From Vibrio rhizosphaerae (GTDB lineage Bacteria; Pseudomonadota; Gammaproteobacteria; Enterobacterales; Vibrionaceae): a stretch of DNA of 64,000 nucleotides. Of the stretch, positions 1 to 8,853 are shown in pieces. The first letter of the stretch is position 1, and each line of letters opens with the position of its first letter. The notes beneath the pieces are model-generated. The model saw nothing but the letters and a program-made list of their open reading frames with translations. It did no database searches and was not told the origin of the DNA. Location: contig NZ_AP024903.1 in the NCBI RefSeq assembly GCF_024347095.1, forward strand, positions 558,001 through 622,000, written 5' to 3'. The position numbers and the translations under genes are program-made.

Positions 1-347
1 GTTGCAAACTGAAAATCTTCTCGAAGGTGAGGGATCGTTGGATCGCCGACGGCCAGTGTCAGCCATTCATGCCGGATAGCGATTGGCAGCGCTAAATAAA
101 GCTGCATCAGCTCACTGATATCGAATTGCTGGCAGATTGCTACATCAGCAGGGCTGATATCGATCCGGCGCATCTTGAGATGCCGGGCAATAAAATCGGC
201 GATCTGTCTTGCCGTCATCAGTTGAGAATCCAGCAGGGTTTTGAGTGGCCCGGTGGCATGATGACCAGACTGTTGCGCCAGCATGGTCAATTGTTCTTGT
301 GTCAGGTAGTGTTCTGAGTGGAGCAGTCGAAGTAATTGGCTCATCAT
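1..347 (-). CDS. pilB: Type IV pilus assembly ATPase PilB, N-terminal part (gene runs off the window)
   Basis: The minus strand carries an open frame from an ATG at 347 to the window edge, about 115 codons with no stop. A second ATG follows at 344, and an AGAGG ribosome site precedes the first. The translation begins MMSQLLRLLHSEHYLTQEQL and contains LALPIAIRHEWLTLAVGDP and DFQFA, the layout of the N-terminal (MshE/GspE-N type) domain of PilB extension ATPases. The Walker motifs would lie outside the window. PilB powers extension of the type IV pilus at the inner membrane. It lies 50 bp downstream of pilA on the same strand, the usual pilABCD order in Vibrio. Identification rests on this partial sequence plus the pilA neighbour. 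Confidence 0.85.
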   Translation of the reverse strand, partial: MMSQLLRLLHSEHYLTQEQLTMLAQQSGHHATGPLKTLLDSQLMTARQIADFIARHLKMRRIDISPADVAICQQFDISELMQLYLALPIAIRHEWLTLAVGDPTIPHLREDFQFA

Positions 348-397
348 CGTGCCTCTGTCTGTGGACGAATGGTTGGTATTTTCCCGTCAGAGGGGCG

Positions 398-841
398 TTA
401 CATGATGGTGCCTTTCTGGCAACCTTTGATTTGTCGGGCCGTATCTTGAATGCATTGCCATCCGGTGGTTGGATTTTTACGCCATTGGACCTTTTTCCCG
501 GCAACAGATGTTGTGGGATTGAATTCGAATAACAGTGAGCCCTGCTCAGCAACTTCGGGATCGGGGAGCAGCGATAAGGTTCCCAGTGAACTCATCGTGG
601 CACTTGCACCGACATCACTCAGGCCGGTTGCTGATGGAAATCGACCGTTTTCCTGTATGAATAAATCGATATTGGTGGTGAGCGCACTGGTTGTGCTGAT
701 ACCGGCGGTGACTTCTGATTTTTGGATATAGTTCTGGTAAGCCGGTACGGCAATCGAAGACAAAATACCGATAATGGTGACGACAATCATTAATTCAACG
801 AGGGTAAATCCACGTTGTTGTTTGGCTGTTGAGGGCATCAT
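398..841 (-). CDS. pilA: Type IV major pilin precursor PilA
   Basis: A 147-residue prepilin that would be exported, cleaved and methylated by the PilD peptidase and polymerised into a type IV pilus; in vibrios the PilA pilus is the chitin-induced competence pilus. A short charged leader ends in Gly11, followed by FTLVELMIVVTIIGILSSIA: the class IV-A cleavage site with Phe+1 and Glu+5 and the hydrophobic N-terminal helix. Two cysteines near the C-terminus (WQC and KGC) would form the usual pilin disulfide loop. The start is ATG 841 or ATG 838; a GGAGAT ribosome site lies just upstream. It heads an operon with pilB on the minus strand. No activator site could be identified. Confidence 0.93.
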   Translation of the reverse strand: MMPSTAKQQRGFTLVELMIVVTIIGILSSIAVPAYQNYIQKSEVTAGISTTSALTTNIDLFIQENGRFPSATGLSDVGASATMSSLGTLSLLPDPEVAEQGSLLFEFNPTTSVAGKKVQWRKNPTTGWQCIQDTARQIKGCQKGTIM

Positions 842-1022
842 AAATCTCCGTTGTTAGATGAACGGAGCACATCATAATTCCGTGCCGGATGATTAATATC
901 GGGACCCTTTATTAATGCGGGAGAGTTAGGTGAAGCTCATTTCTGAGTGACATATGAATCTCAGAATATATCGACAGAGTACGCATTCTTTATGGTGAAC
1001 ATCCGATTCGAACTCGCCAGTC

Positions 1023-1589
1023 TTAGTCTCTGGACCATTCGTATTCACAGGCATCGAAGTGTTTTTTGGTGCAGAAGTAGTGCTTATTTTTCTGAATGAA
1101 CTGATCTTTTTTCAGAAATGCCAATGCCCAGTGTCTGGGCTGAAAGGTGATGGACTGTTGTCCGAACGTGATGGTTAAAGGGTGAGGGATTGTCATGACC
1201 AGACGAAAAGAGAGTTCCCGGCCGTTGTCATCGCAGATGAGTGCTTGTTGTTGCGGCTCTTTACCACTGCTGACGGTGACAGTATAAGGGTGATCCGGTG
1301 AACATGGATGATTGAAAACGGTGAACAGATCAAAGCGGTTGTCCAGCGTCAGAGAGGTAAAAATAACGGCTTGCTGAAAAGGGTACACACGGCGAAACAG
1401 TAACTGATGAGTATCCGTGGTTCGCGTGACTTGCACGCCACCGAAATCGTACCATTCCCAGTCCATATCTTTATTTTGGTAGGTCAGCAGGGAATAGGAT
1501 ATCACCCACAGACCAAGGGCAATCACCAGTAACAACAGCAGGAAAATTTTGGTGCTCTTAGAGCGCAGCAGAGAATTAACATTGATCAT
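1023..1589 (-). CDS. Unrecognised protein with one membrane segment
   Basis: A frame of 188 residues using the only in-frame ATG (1589); it can be extended to a TTG at 1652 without a ribosome site. I do not recognise the family. After a basic N-terminus (residues 1-13) comes a strongly hydrophobic stretch (about 14-35, IFLLLLLVIALGLWVISYSL), suggesting a signal anchor with the rest outside the cytoplasm. The remainder contains four cysteines (HPC, LIC, YFC, DAC), compatible with disulfides. It lies between pilA and nadC, all on the minus strand, where these genes are directly adjacent in V. cholerae as I recall it. A role linked to pili is possible but has no direct support. Confidence 0.6.
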   Translation of the reverse strand: MINVNSLLRSKSTKIFLLLLLVIALGLWVISYSLLTYQNKDMDWEWYDFGGVQVTRTTDTHQLLFRRVYPFQQAVIFTSLTLDNRFDLFTVFNHPCSPDHPYTVTVSSGKEPQQQALICDDNGRELSFRLVMTIPHPLTITFGQQSITFQPRHWALAFLKKDQFIQKNKHYFCTKKHFDACEYEWSRD

Positions 1590-1763
1590 ATCGGTGATGA
1601 TTTTATCCGGTATCCGTTCATCGTGAACATCTTGACAGAAGCATAGACACAATCCGGATGGCAGCGTTCACAATTTTTTGTCTTTTCTTGCGTCTGTGCT
1701 CATCAATGAACGCAAAAAGCGCATGCCTTATGTCTCCGGATCGTGTGTGAATACCGCTGTGTG

Positions 1764-3348
<1,585 letters not shown>

Positions 3349-3366
3349 GAATGAAATGCTGTGGGA

Positions 3367-3394
3367 GGATGAATGTCATCCGCCCTAGAGGGCA
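3367..3394. terminator. Weak hairpin pair between ampD and fldB
   Basis: GGATGA-ATG-TCATCC (3367-3381) is followed at once by GCCCT-AG-AGGGC (3382-3393), which covers the fldB stop codon. The two genes converge here and share only 36 bp. There is no T run on either strand, so termination is only a guess from position. Confidence 0.3.
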
Positions 3395-3903
3395 TCATGA
3401 TATTCAACCAGTATTTGTTCACACCAGTTGGCGATCCGTTCGTCACTCAGTTCGTATTGAGAGTCTTCATCCAGTGCGAGACCGACAAAATAGCGGCCAT
3501 CTTCAGTCAACGCTTTGGATGCATCAAACTGATAGCCTTCATTCGGCCAATAGCCGATAAAATGGACGCCACAAGGTTTCAGTTCATCGTGAAGTAATCC
3601 CATGGCATCGAGATACCATTCTCCATAGCCTTCCTGATCCCCAAGCCCATAGAGTGCGACATATTTGCCAGCCAGATTCGGTTGTTGAATTTTATCCCAA
3701 ATGGCTTGCCAGTCTTCCTGAATTTCGCCGAAATCCCAAGTTGAGATCCCGAGGATCAGTAAGTCGTAGTCTTGCATTCGCGTTAACGGAATATCTTTCA
3801 CGTTGTATACATCGACGATATCTTCACCGATCATTGCGCGAATTTTTTCTGCTGCCATTTCGGTGTAACAGGTAGTGGAACCGTAGAAAAGACCAATCTT
3901 CAT
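3385..3903 (-). CDS. fldB: Flavodoxin 2 (FldB)
   Basis: A 172-residue long-chain flavodoxin that carries single electrons on FMN in the cytosol. The N-terminal [16 protein letters not shown] is the phosphate-binding loop. [16 protein letters not shown] (about residues 56-70) and [18 protein letters not shown] (about 86-103) are the loops stacking on the isoalloxazine ring. [16 protein letters not shown] and [19 protein letters not shown] complete the long-chain signature. The fldB / xerD / dsbC / recJ neighbourhood is the same as in E. coli, which favours FldB over FldA. It is transcribed divergently from xerD. Confidence 0.93.
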   Translation of the reverse strand: MKIGLFYGSTTCYTEMAAEKIRAMIGEDIVDVYNVKDIPLTRMQDYDLLILGISTWDFGEIQEDWQAIWDKIQQPNLAGKYVALYGLGDQEGYGEWYLDAMGLLHDELKPCGVHFIGYWPNEGYQFDASKALTEDGRYFVGLALDEDSQYELSDERIANWCEQILVEYHDAL

Positions 3904-4085
3904 AACAATTATTCCAGCAAATCAATGTGTGCCACGTGCTTAAGGTTGTCGGATTCTAACGCTATCCCCCGACGAGCTCAAGATGAGTGATTGGCGATAA
4001 AAATGATCTGTTTTTGGTGATGTTTCTTCTTTCGACAGAGGATTCTATGGTATTAAGGTCAGGTGCAATAGAAGTGAGGTTGATA

Positions 4086-4994
4086 GTGTCTGATATTTTT
4101 GCTGCGGATCAACGCTGGGTTGAGCAGTTCTTGGATGCGATGTGGATGGAGCGTGGGTTATCAGAAAACACGCTGGCGTCTTATCGTCATGATTTGGAAA
4201 AACTGTTGCGTTGGATGCAGGGTCACAACTATCGGCTAGCCTCCGTTCTGACGCCTGAATTACAAGCGTTTCAGGCTTGGCTGGTGGATGAGAATTATAA
4301 ACAGACATCCCGGGCCAGAATGCTTTCTGCGATTCGGCGTTTATTTCAATATCTGAATCGTGAAAAAGTCAGAACGGATGATCCGAGTGCGTTGTTGGTA
4401 ACGCCAAAATTACCGAAACGCTTACCGAAAGATTTGAGTGAAGCTCAGGTAGAAGCCTTACTGGATGCCCCAAATCCTGAAGACCCTGTCGAGTTACGTG
4501 ATAAAGCGATGCTTGAATTGCTGTATGCGACGGGATTACGGGTCACGGAACTGGTCACGCTGACGATGGAGAATATTAGTCTGAGGCAGGGAGTCGTCAG
4601 GGTTTTTGGTAAAGGTGGTAAGGAAAGACTGGTGCCAATGGGTGAAAATGCCATCGAGTGGATTCAGACTTTTTTACAGCAAGGGCGAGGAATTTTGTTG
4701 GGTGAGCATTCATCTGATGTGTTGTTTCCTAGCCGCAGGGCGCGTCAGATGACACGGCAGACATTCTGGTACCGGATTAAATATTACGCAGTTCAGGCGG
4801 GTATCGATACGGAAATGTTATCTCCTCATGTGCTACGACATGCATTTGCAACTCATTTACTGAACTATGGTGCAGATCTCAGAGTCGTACAGATGTTGTT
4901 GGGGCATAGTGACTTATCGACAACGCAAATTTATACTCATGTGGCGACTGAAAGATTAAAACAGCTCCACAACGAACATCATCCAAGGGCTTAG
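4086..4994 (+). CDS. xerD: Site-specific tyrosine recombinase XerD
   Basis: A 302-residue recombinase that, with XerC at dif and under FtsK control, resolves chromosome dimers. The N-terminal SAM-like domain (about 1-105) includes WMERGLSENTLASYRHDLEK. The catalytic domain shows the Arg of ATGLRVTELV, the Lys of FGKGGKERLVP, HVLRHAFATH (His, Arg), LGHSDLSTTQIYTHV (His and the nucleophilic Tyr). I chose the GTG at 4086: AGTGAGGT lies just before it at the right spacing and the length matches the family (E. coli 298). The frame stays open upstream to 3987, with an ATG at 4047, so a longer form is not excluded. It is followed 11 bp later by dsbC. Confidence 0.95.
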   Translation: MSDIFAADQRWVEQFLDAMWMERGLSENTLASYRHDLEKLLRWMQGHNYRLASVLTPELQAFQAWLVDENYKQTSRARMLSAIRRLFQYLNREKVRTDDPSALLVTPKLPKRLPKDLSEAQVEALLDAPNPEDPVELRDKAMLELLYATGLRVTELVTLTMENISLRQGVVRVFGKGGKERLVPMGENAIEWIQTFLQQGRGILLGEHSSDVLFPSRRARQMTRQTFWYRIKYYAVQAGIDTEMLSPHVLRHAFATHLLNYGADLRVVQMLLGHSDLSTTQIYTHVATERLKQLHNEHHPRA

Positions 4995-5005
4995 GTAAGG
5001 TGACA

Positions 5006-5743
5006 ATGATGCGCGCAATCCGCGAATTAATTTTATTAGGTTTAGTATTTTTTTCTCTGGCAGCATCTGCCGCTGATTCATTTGATAAACAGGCATTAAT
5101 GCAGCGATTCCAGTCGTTGGGATTGAGCGTTAAGGATGTTGTCCCTGCTGATGTTGATGGTCTGGTTGAAATTCAAACCACCAATGGTGTGCTGTTTGCA
5201 TCTCCCAAGGGTGACTATTTCATTGCCGGAACCCTGTATAAAATGAAAGGCAACGGCCAGTATGAAGACGTGATTGCCAAACGTCAGGCCCCAATCAATG
5301 CCAAGCGTATTGAGCAGTTGAAAGATCAGATGATCGTGTATAAAGCGGATCATGAAAAATACGAGGTGACAGTGTTTACGGATATTACTTGTGGATATTG
5401 CATTCGTCTGCATAGCCAGTTGAAAGCGTACAATGATCTAGGCATTACAATCCGTTATCTGGCGTTCCCGCGTCAGGGGCCAACCGGACAGGTCGCCGAG
5501 CAGATGGCTGCGATTTGGTGTGACGCAGACCCGGCTAAGGCACTCAATGATGCCAAAATTAACCGTGATATTCCCAAGCCTGAAGGGGATATATCAAAAT
5601 GCAAGAAAGAAGTGGCTAACCATTACCAACTGGGGCGGGAGCTGGGAATCAGCGGCACCCCGGCAATTTTCCTGCCAAACGGAGAAATGATTGGCGGTTA
5701 CTTGCCACCAGATAAATTACTTGAGCGTTTAAAAGCGATTTAA
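5006..5743 (+). CDS. dsbC: Periplasmic protein disulfide isomerase DsbC
   Basis: A 245-residue precursor of the dimeric thiol:disulfide isomerase that repairs wrong disulfides in the periplasm with electrons from DsbD. An N-terminal signal peptide (LILLGLVFFSLAASAADS) is followed by the dimerisation domain (FDKQALMQRFQSLGL..., about 25-85) and a thioredoxin-fold domain with the active-site motif CGYC in FTDITCGYCIRLHSQL. GISGTPAIFLPNGEMIGGY holds the cis-proline loop. The ATG at 5006 has AAGG five bases upstream; a GTG at 5000 is in frame but badly placed for that site. It probably shares a transcript with xerD. Confidence 0.96.
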   Translation: MMRAIRELILLGLVFFSLAASAADSFDKQALMQRFQSLGLSVKDVVPADVDGLVEIQTTNGVLFASPKGDYFIAGTLYKMKGNGQYEDVIAKRQAPINAKRIEQLKDQMIVYKADHEKYEVTVFTDITCGYCIRLHSQLKAYNDLGITIRYLAFPRQGPTGQVAEQMAAIWCDADPAKALNDAKINRDIPKPEGDISKCKKEVANHYQLGRELGISGTPAIFLPNGEMIGGYLPPDKLLERLKAI

Positions 5744-5771
5744 CCGACAAGCGTTTCCGAACTGCTCGATT

Positions 5772-5800
5772 TGGCCCGATGAATGTCGGGCCATTCATTT
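5772..5800 (+). terminator. Intrinsic terminator after dsbC
   Basis: A perfect 8-bp stem, TGGCCCGA (5772-5779) and TCGGGCCA (5786-5793), with loop TGAATG, is followed by TTCATTTT. It lies 28 bp past the dsbC stop and separates dsbC from recJ, which are normally read together. Confidence 0.75.
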
Positions 5801-5939
5801 TAGGGCCGTTTCTTTTGGCTTGGAGACCGGATGTGCAATCACCTCAACAGAGGCTTTACCTGCGTGGTATGATGTGCAAATGATTCATTGCCATTGAGTC
5901 TCAAGCCATCATCCCCGTGAACCAGAACTGAAGTAAAAA

Positions 5940-7679
5940 ATGATTGAAGTAAAAAGAAGACCTGTCGCTGATATTTCCTTGCTTCCGGAGAGCATTCCTC
6001 CGATTTTGAGACGTTTGTACATCGGTCGTGGCGTCAAAGATGTCAGTCAGTTGGAAAAAAGTGCCAAATCACTCCACAGTTATCAGTTGCTTGATGGCAT
6101 TGATCGTGCCGTTGCAATTCTTTTTGATGCGATTCAGCGTCAACAGCGCATTATTGTTGTCGGGGATTTTGATGCTGACGGAGCGACCAGTTCTGCTTTA
6201 TCGGTTCTGGCACTGCGCATGATGGGCAGTCAGCAGGTCGATTATTTGGTGCCCAATCGTTTTGATGATGGTTATGGTTTGAGCCCTGAGGTGGTCGATC
6301 AGGCACTGGCGATGAATGCTGAAGTGATTATGACTGTGGATAACGGTGTCTCGTCGATCGAAGGGGTTCGTTATGCCAAACAGCAAGGATTGACAGTGAT
6401 CGTTACCGATCATCACCTGCCGGGTAATGTGTTGCCTGAAGCCGATGCTATGGTGAATCCGAATCTACCCAGTTGTCAGTTTCCTTCAAAATCACTGGCG
6501 GGGGTCGGCGTGGCTTTCTACCTGATGATGGCACTTTGTGTAGCGATGCGTCAGCGTCATTGGTTTGCAGAGCATGGCATTGCGGAGCCGAAATTAATGG
6601 AGCTGCTGGACTTGGTTGCACTGGGAACGGTCGCCGATGTCGTGCCATTGGATGAAAATAACCGCGTGTTGGTTTATCAGGGGTTACAGCGAATTCGGGC
6701 CGGGCATGTGCGGCCCGGCATTCAGGCTCTCATCGAAGTCGCGAAACGCAACCCCCGCCAACTGGTTGCTGCGGATTTCGGCTTCGCTTTAGGGCCGAGA
6801 ATCAATGCCGCCGGGCGATTGGATGATATGTCGTTCGGGGTGGAATTATTATTATGTGACAACATCCATGCAGCGCGCAGAATGGCCAGTGAACTGGATG
6901 CGCTCAATCAGACCCGTAAAGAGATTGAGTCAGGTATGAAGCAGGAAGCCGTGGCATTCTGTGAGCGGCTGAAATTAGGGGCAGGAAGTGAGCTTCCTTT
7001 CGGTATTGCTTTGTTTCAACATGACTGGCATCAAGGGGTGATTGGGATTCTGGCCTCTCGAATTAAGGATTCTTATCACCGACCAGTGATTGCTTTTGCG
7101 GATGCCGGTGATGGTTTACTCAAAGGCTCTTGTCGTTCAATTCCCGGCTTGCATATGCGTGATACGCTGGACTTGATTGACACGCGTCACCCTGGTTTGA
7201 TTCTGAAGTTTGGCGGTCATGCGATGGCTGCGGGGCTCTCGATCCGAGCCAGTGATTTTGAACATTTCTCCCGTCAGTTTGATCAGATTGTCCGCGATAG
7301 TCTTGATGAAACGGCGCTCAAAGGTGTGCTTTTATCTGACGGAGAACTGCTACCGGAAGAGTTTTCGATGTATACCGCGGAAATAATCAGAGCCGGAGGT
7401 CCTTGGGGACAGGCATTTCCTGAGCCAGTGTTTGATGGTGAATTTAAAGTGCTGGATCAGAAATTGGTCGCAGAGAAGCATTTAAAACTCATGCTTGAGC
7501 CGCTTCATCGGGGGCATACCACGCATAAAATGATTGATGCGATTGCGTTTAATGTTGATGTGCGTCGCTGGCCGGATCGGTCAGTCAAAACCATTCATAT
7601 TGTTTATAAACTGGATATTAATGAATTTCGCGGGAACCAGTCACTCCAATTGATTGTCGATCATATAGAAGCACGTTAG
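5940..7679 (+). CDS. recJ: Single-stranded-DNA-specific exonuclease RecJ
   Basis: A 579-residue 5'-3' exonuclease of the DHH phosphoesterase superfamily. It acts with RecQ in the RecF pathway and in mismatch and base-excision repair. Motif I is VVGDFDADGATSSAL (about 76-90). Motif III is IVTDHHLPG (DHH). Later motifs are GVGVAFYL, ALGTVADVVPL and GPRINAAGRLDD. The C-terminal DHHA1 part includes WHQGVIGILASRIKD and LKFGGHAMAAGLSI. Length equals the E. coli protein (577). The start is ATG 5940. It is separated from dsbC by a terminator and 196 bp, so it should have its own promoter. Confidence 0.97.
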   Translation: MIEVKRRPVADISLLPESIPPILRRLYIGRGVKDVSQLEKSAKSLHSYQLLDGIDRAVAILFDAIQRQQRIIVVGDFDADGATSSALSVLALRMMGSQQVDYLVPNRFDDGYGLSPEVVDQALAMNAEVIMTVDNGVSSIEGVRYAKQQGLTVIVTDHHLPGNVLPEADAMVNPNLPSCQFPSKSLAGVGVAFYLMMALCVAMRQRHWFAEHGIAEPKLMELLDLVALGTVADVVPLDENNRVLVYQGLQRIRAGHVRPGIQALIEVAKRNPRQLVAADFGFALGPRINAAGRLDDMSFGVELLLCDNIHAARRMASELDALNQTRKEIESGMKQEAVAFCERLKLGAGSELPFGIALFQHDWHQGVIGILASRIKDSYHRPVIAFADAGDGLLKGSCRSIPGLHMRDTLDLIDTRHPGLILKFGGHAMAAGLSIRASDFEHFSRQFDQIVRDSLDETALKGVLLSDGELLPEEFSMYTAEIIRAGGPWGQAFPEPVFDGEFKVLDQKLVAEKHLKLMLEPLHRGHTTHKMIDAIAFNVDVRRWPDRSVKTIHIVYKLDINEFRGNQSLQLIVDHIEAR

Positions 7680-7707
7680 CGTGTTTATGAAATGTATTCT
7701 CTTCACT

Positions 7708-7745
7708 AAGATGATTTCGCTTGCGGAATCATCTTCATTTTATCA
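7708..7745 (+). terminator. Intrinsic terminator after recJ
   Basis: A 9-bp perfect stem, AAGATGATT (7708-7716) with AATCATCTT (7727-7735), extends inward with TCGC/GCGG and is followed by CATTTTAT. It lies 28 bp beyond the recJ stop. Confidence 0.75.
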
Positions 7746-7962
7746 CTTGGATTTTTACTCGATGAGCGCGTGGCAAATACATTCGCTGGGTCAATGAAAT
7801 TGGTCAGACCTGCTAAATTTATTGCCTAATGTCACTATATTTATTAGCAGTTATGCATAGATATTGTTGCGAGTATGTTTAATTGTGATGCGTTCTATGA
7901 TTTGGGTCAAATTTTATCTGGACAGGTAACTTTTGAATATGTTAATTTCTGCACCAGTTGAT

Positions 7963-7979
7963 AATTGGTATTACCAATT
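7963..7979. promoter_or_regulatory. PdhR operator upstream of pdhR-aceEF
   Basis: AATTGGTA-T-TACCAATT is a perfect 17-bp palindrome 39 bp before the pdhR start. It matches the established E. coli PdhR box, ATTGGT-N3-ACCAAT. PdhR repression is relieved by pyruvate, so this site would give autorepression and pyruvate induction of the operon. The rest of 7746-8017 is AT-rich and I see no gene in it. Confidence 0.9.
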
Positions 7980-8017
7980 GACTAGATACCAAAATATAAC
8001 ATAGCAGAATAATAAGT

Positions 8018-8788
8018 ATGGCTTATCAAAGGATTCGTCAGCCGAAACTTGCCGACGTCATCGAGCAAGAACTGGAACGGCTGATGGTGGAAGGTATATT
8101 AGCGCCTGGGCAGCAACTTCCTCCAGAACGAGAACTAGCCCGACAGTTTGATGTCTCCCGTCCATCCGTCCGGGAAGCGATTCAACGGCTTGAAGCAAAG
8201 CGTTTGTTGACTCGCCGTCAGGGTGGGGGAACATTCGTGACTGCGAATATCGGGACGAGTTTCTCGGATCCTTTACTCGATTTACTATCCAGCCATTCTG
8301 AAACTCAATTAGATTTACTTGAAGCCCGCCATGCTTTGGAAGGGATATCTGCTTATTTTGCCGCTCTGCGCGGTACAGAAGAAGATTTCGTGCGAATTCA
8401 GGCTTGTCTGGAAAAGATTAGCGAAAAACAAATCGAAAAAAATATCGCGGAAGAATCATCCAGTGTTGTCGAATTTTTAATCGCATTGACTGAAGCTGCC
8501 CATAATGTGGTCCTGCTTCATATTGTTCGCAGTCTGGCACCGCTGCTTGAACAAAATGTATTACAGAATTTCAAATTATTACACCGCCGCCCTGAAGTGG
8601 TGGAGAAAGTGAGTAAACATAGGGCAAGTATCGTAGATGCTATCGTTTCCGGGGAGCCTGAAAAAGCTCGTGAAATGTCGCATTCTCATCTCGCCTATAT
8701 TGAAGAAACACTGCTGGATCTCACGCGTGAACAGACTCGACGAGAACGTTCGTTACGCCGGATTCAGCAGGGTAATAAGCCTGACTGA
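8018..8788 (+). CDS. pdhR: Pyruvate dehydrogenase complex repressor PdhR
   Basis: A 256-residue GntR/FadR-subfamily repressor that senses pyruvate. The N-terminal winged helix (about 9-75) shows [40 protein letters not shown] and RRQGGGTFV. The C-terminal FCD domain (about 95-235) includes [17 protein letters not shown] and the helical ligand pocket, with [16 protein letters not shown] near the end. It begins the operon with aceE 65 bp downstream, and a perfect PdhR box lies just upstream, so autoregulation is likely. Confidence 0.96.
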   Translation: MAYQRIRQPKLADVIEQELERLMVEGILAPGQQLPPERELARQFDVSRPSVREAIQRLEAKRLLTRRQGGGTFVTANIGTSFSDPLLDLLSSHSETQLDLLEARHALEGISAYFAALRGTEEDFVRIQACLEKISEKQIEKNIAEESSSVVEFLIALTEAAHNVVLLHIVRSLAPLLEQNVLQNFKLLHRRPEVVEKVSKHRASIVDAIVSGEPEKAREMSHSHLAYIEETLLDLTREQTRRERSLRRIQQGNKPD

Positions 8789-8853
8789 TTACCTTGGTCG
8801 AATGGCCTTTATTACTGATTTGTTTTGATCAAACCAACAAAAGGAAAGATCGC

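Noticed and set aside
145..552. 135-codon open frame antisense to pilA/pilB start
   Set aside because: It crosses the pilA-pilB boundary in another frame of the same strand; pilin and PilB sequences are unambiguous.
842..920. Possible sigma-54 promoter before pilA (GGCACGGAATTATGA on the minus strand)
   Set aside because: The -24 part is fair but the -12 GC element is missing at the required spacing.
993..1018. Minus-strand GAGTTCGAATCGG...TTCACCA resembling the 3' end of a tRNA
   Set aside because: The T-stem does not pair beyond one base pair and no acceptor, D or anticodon arms exist upstream.
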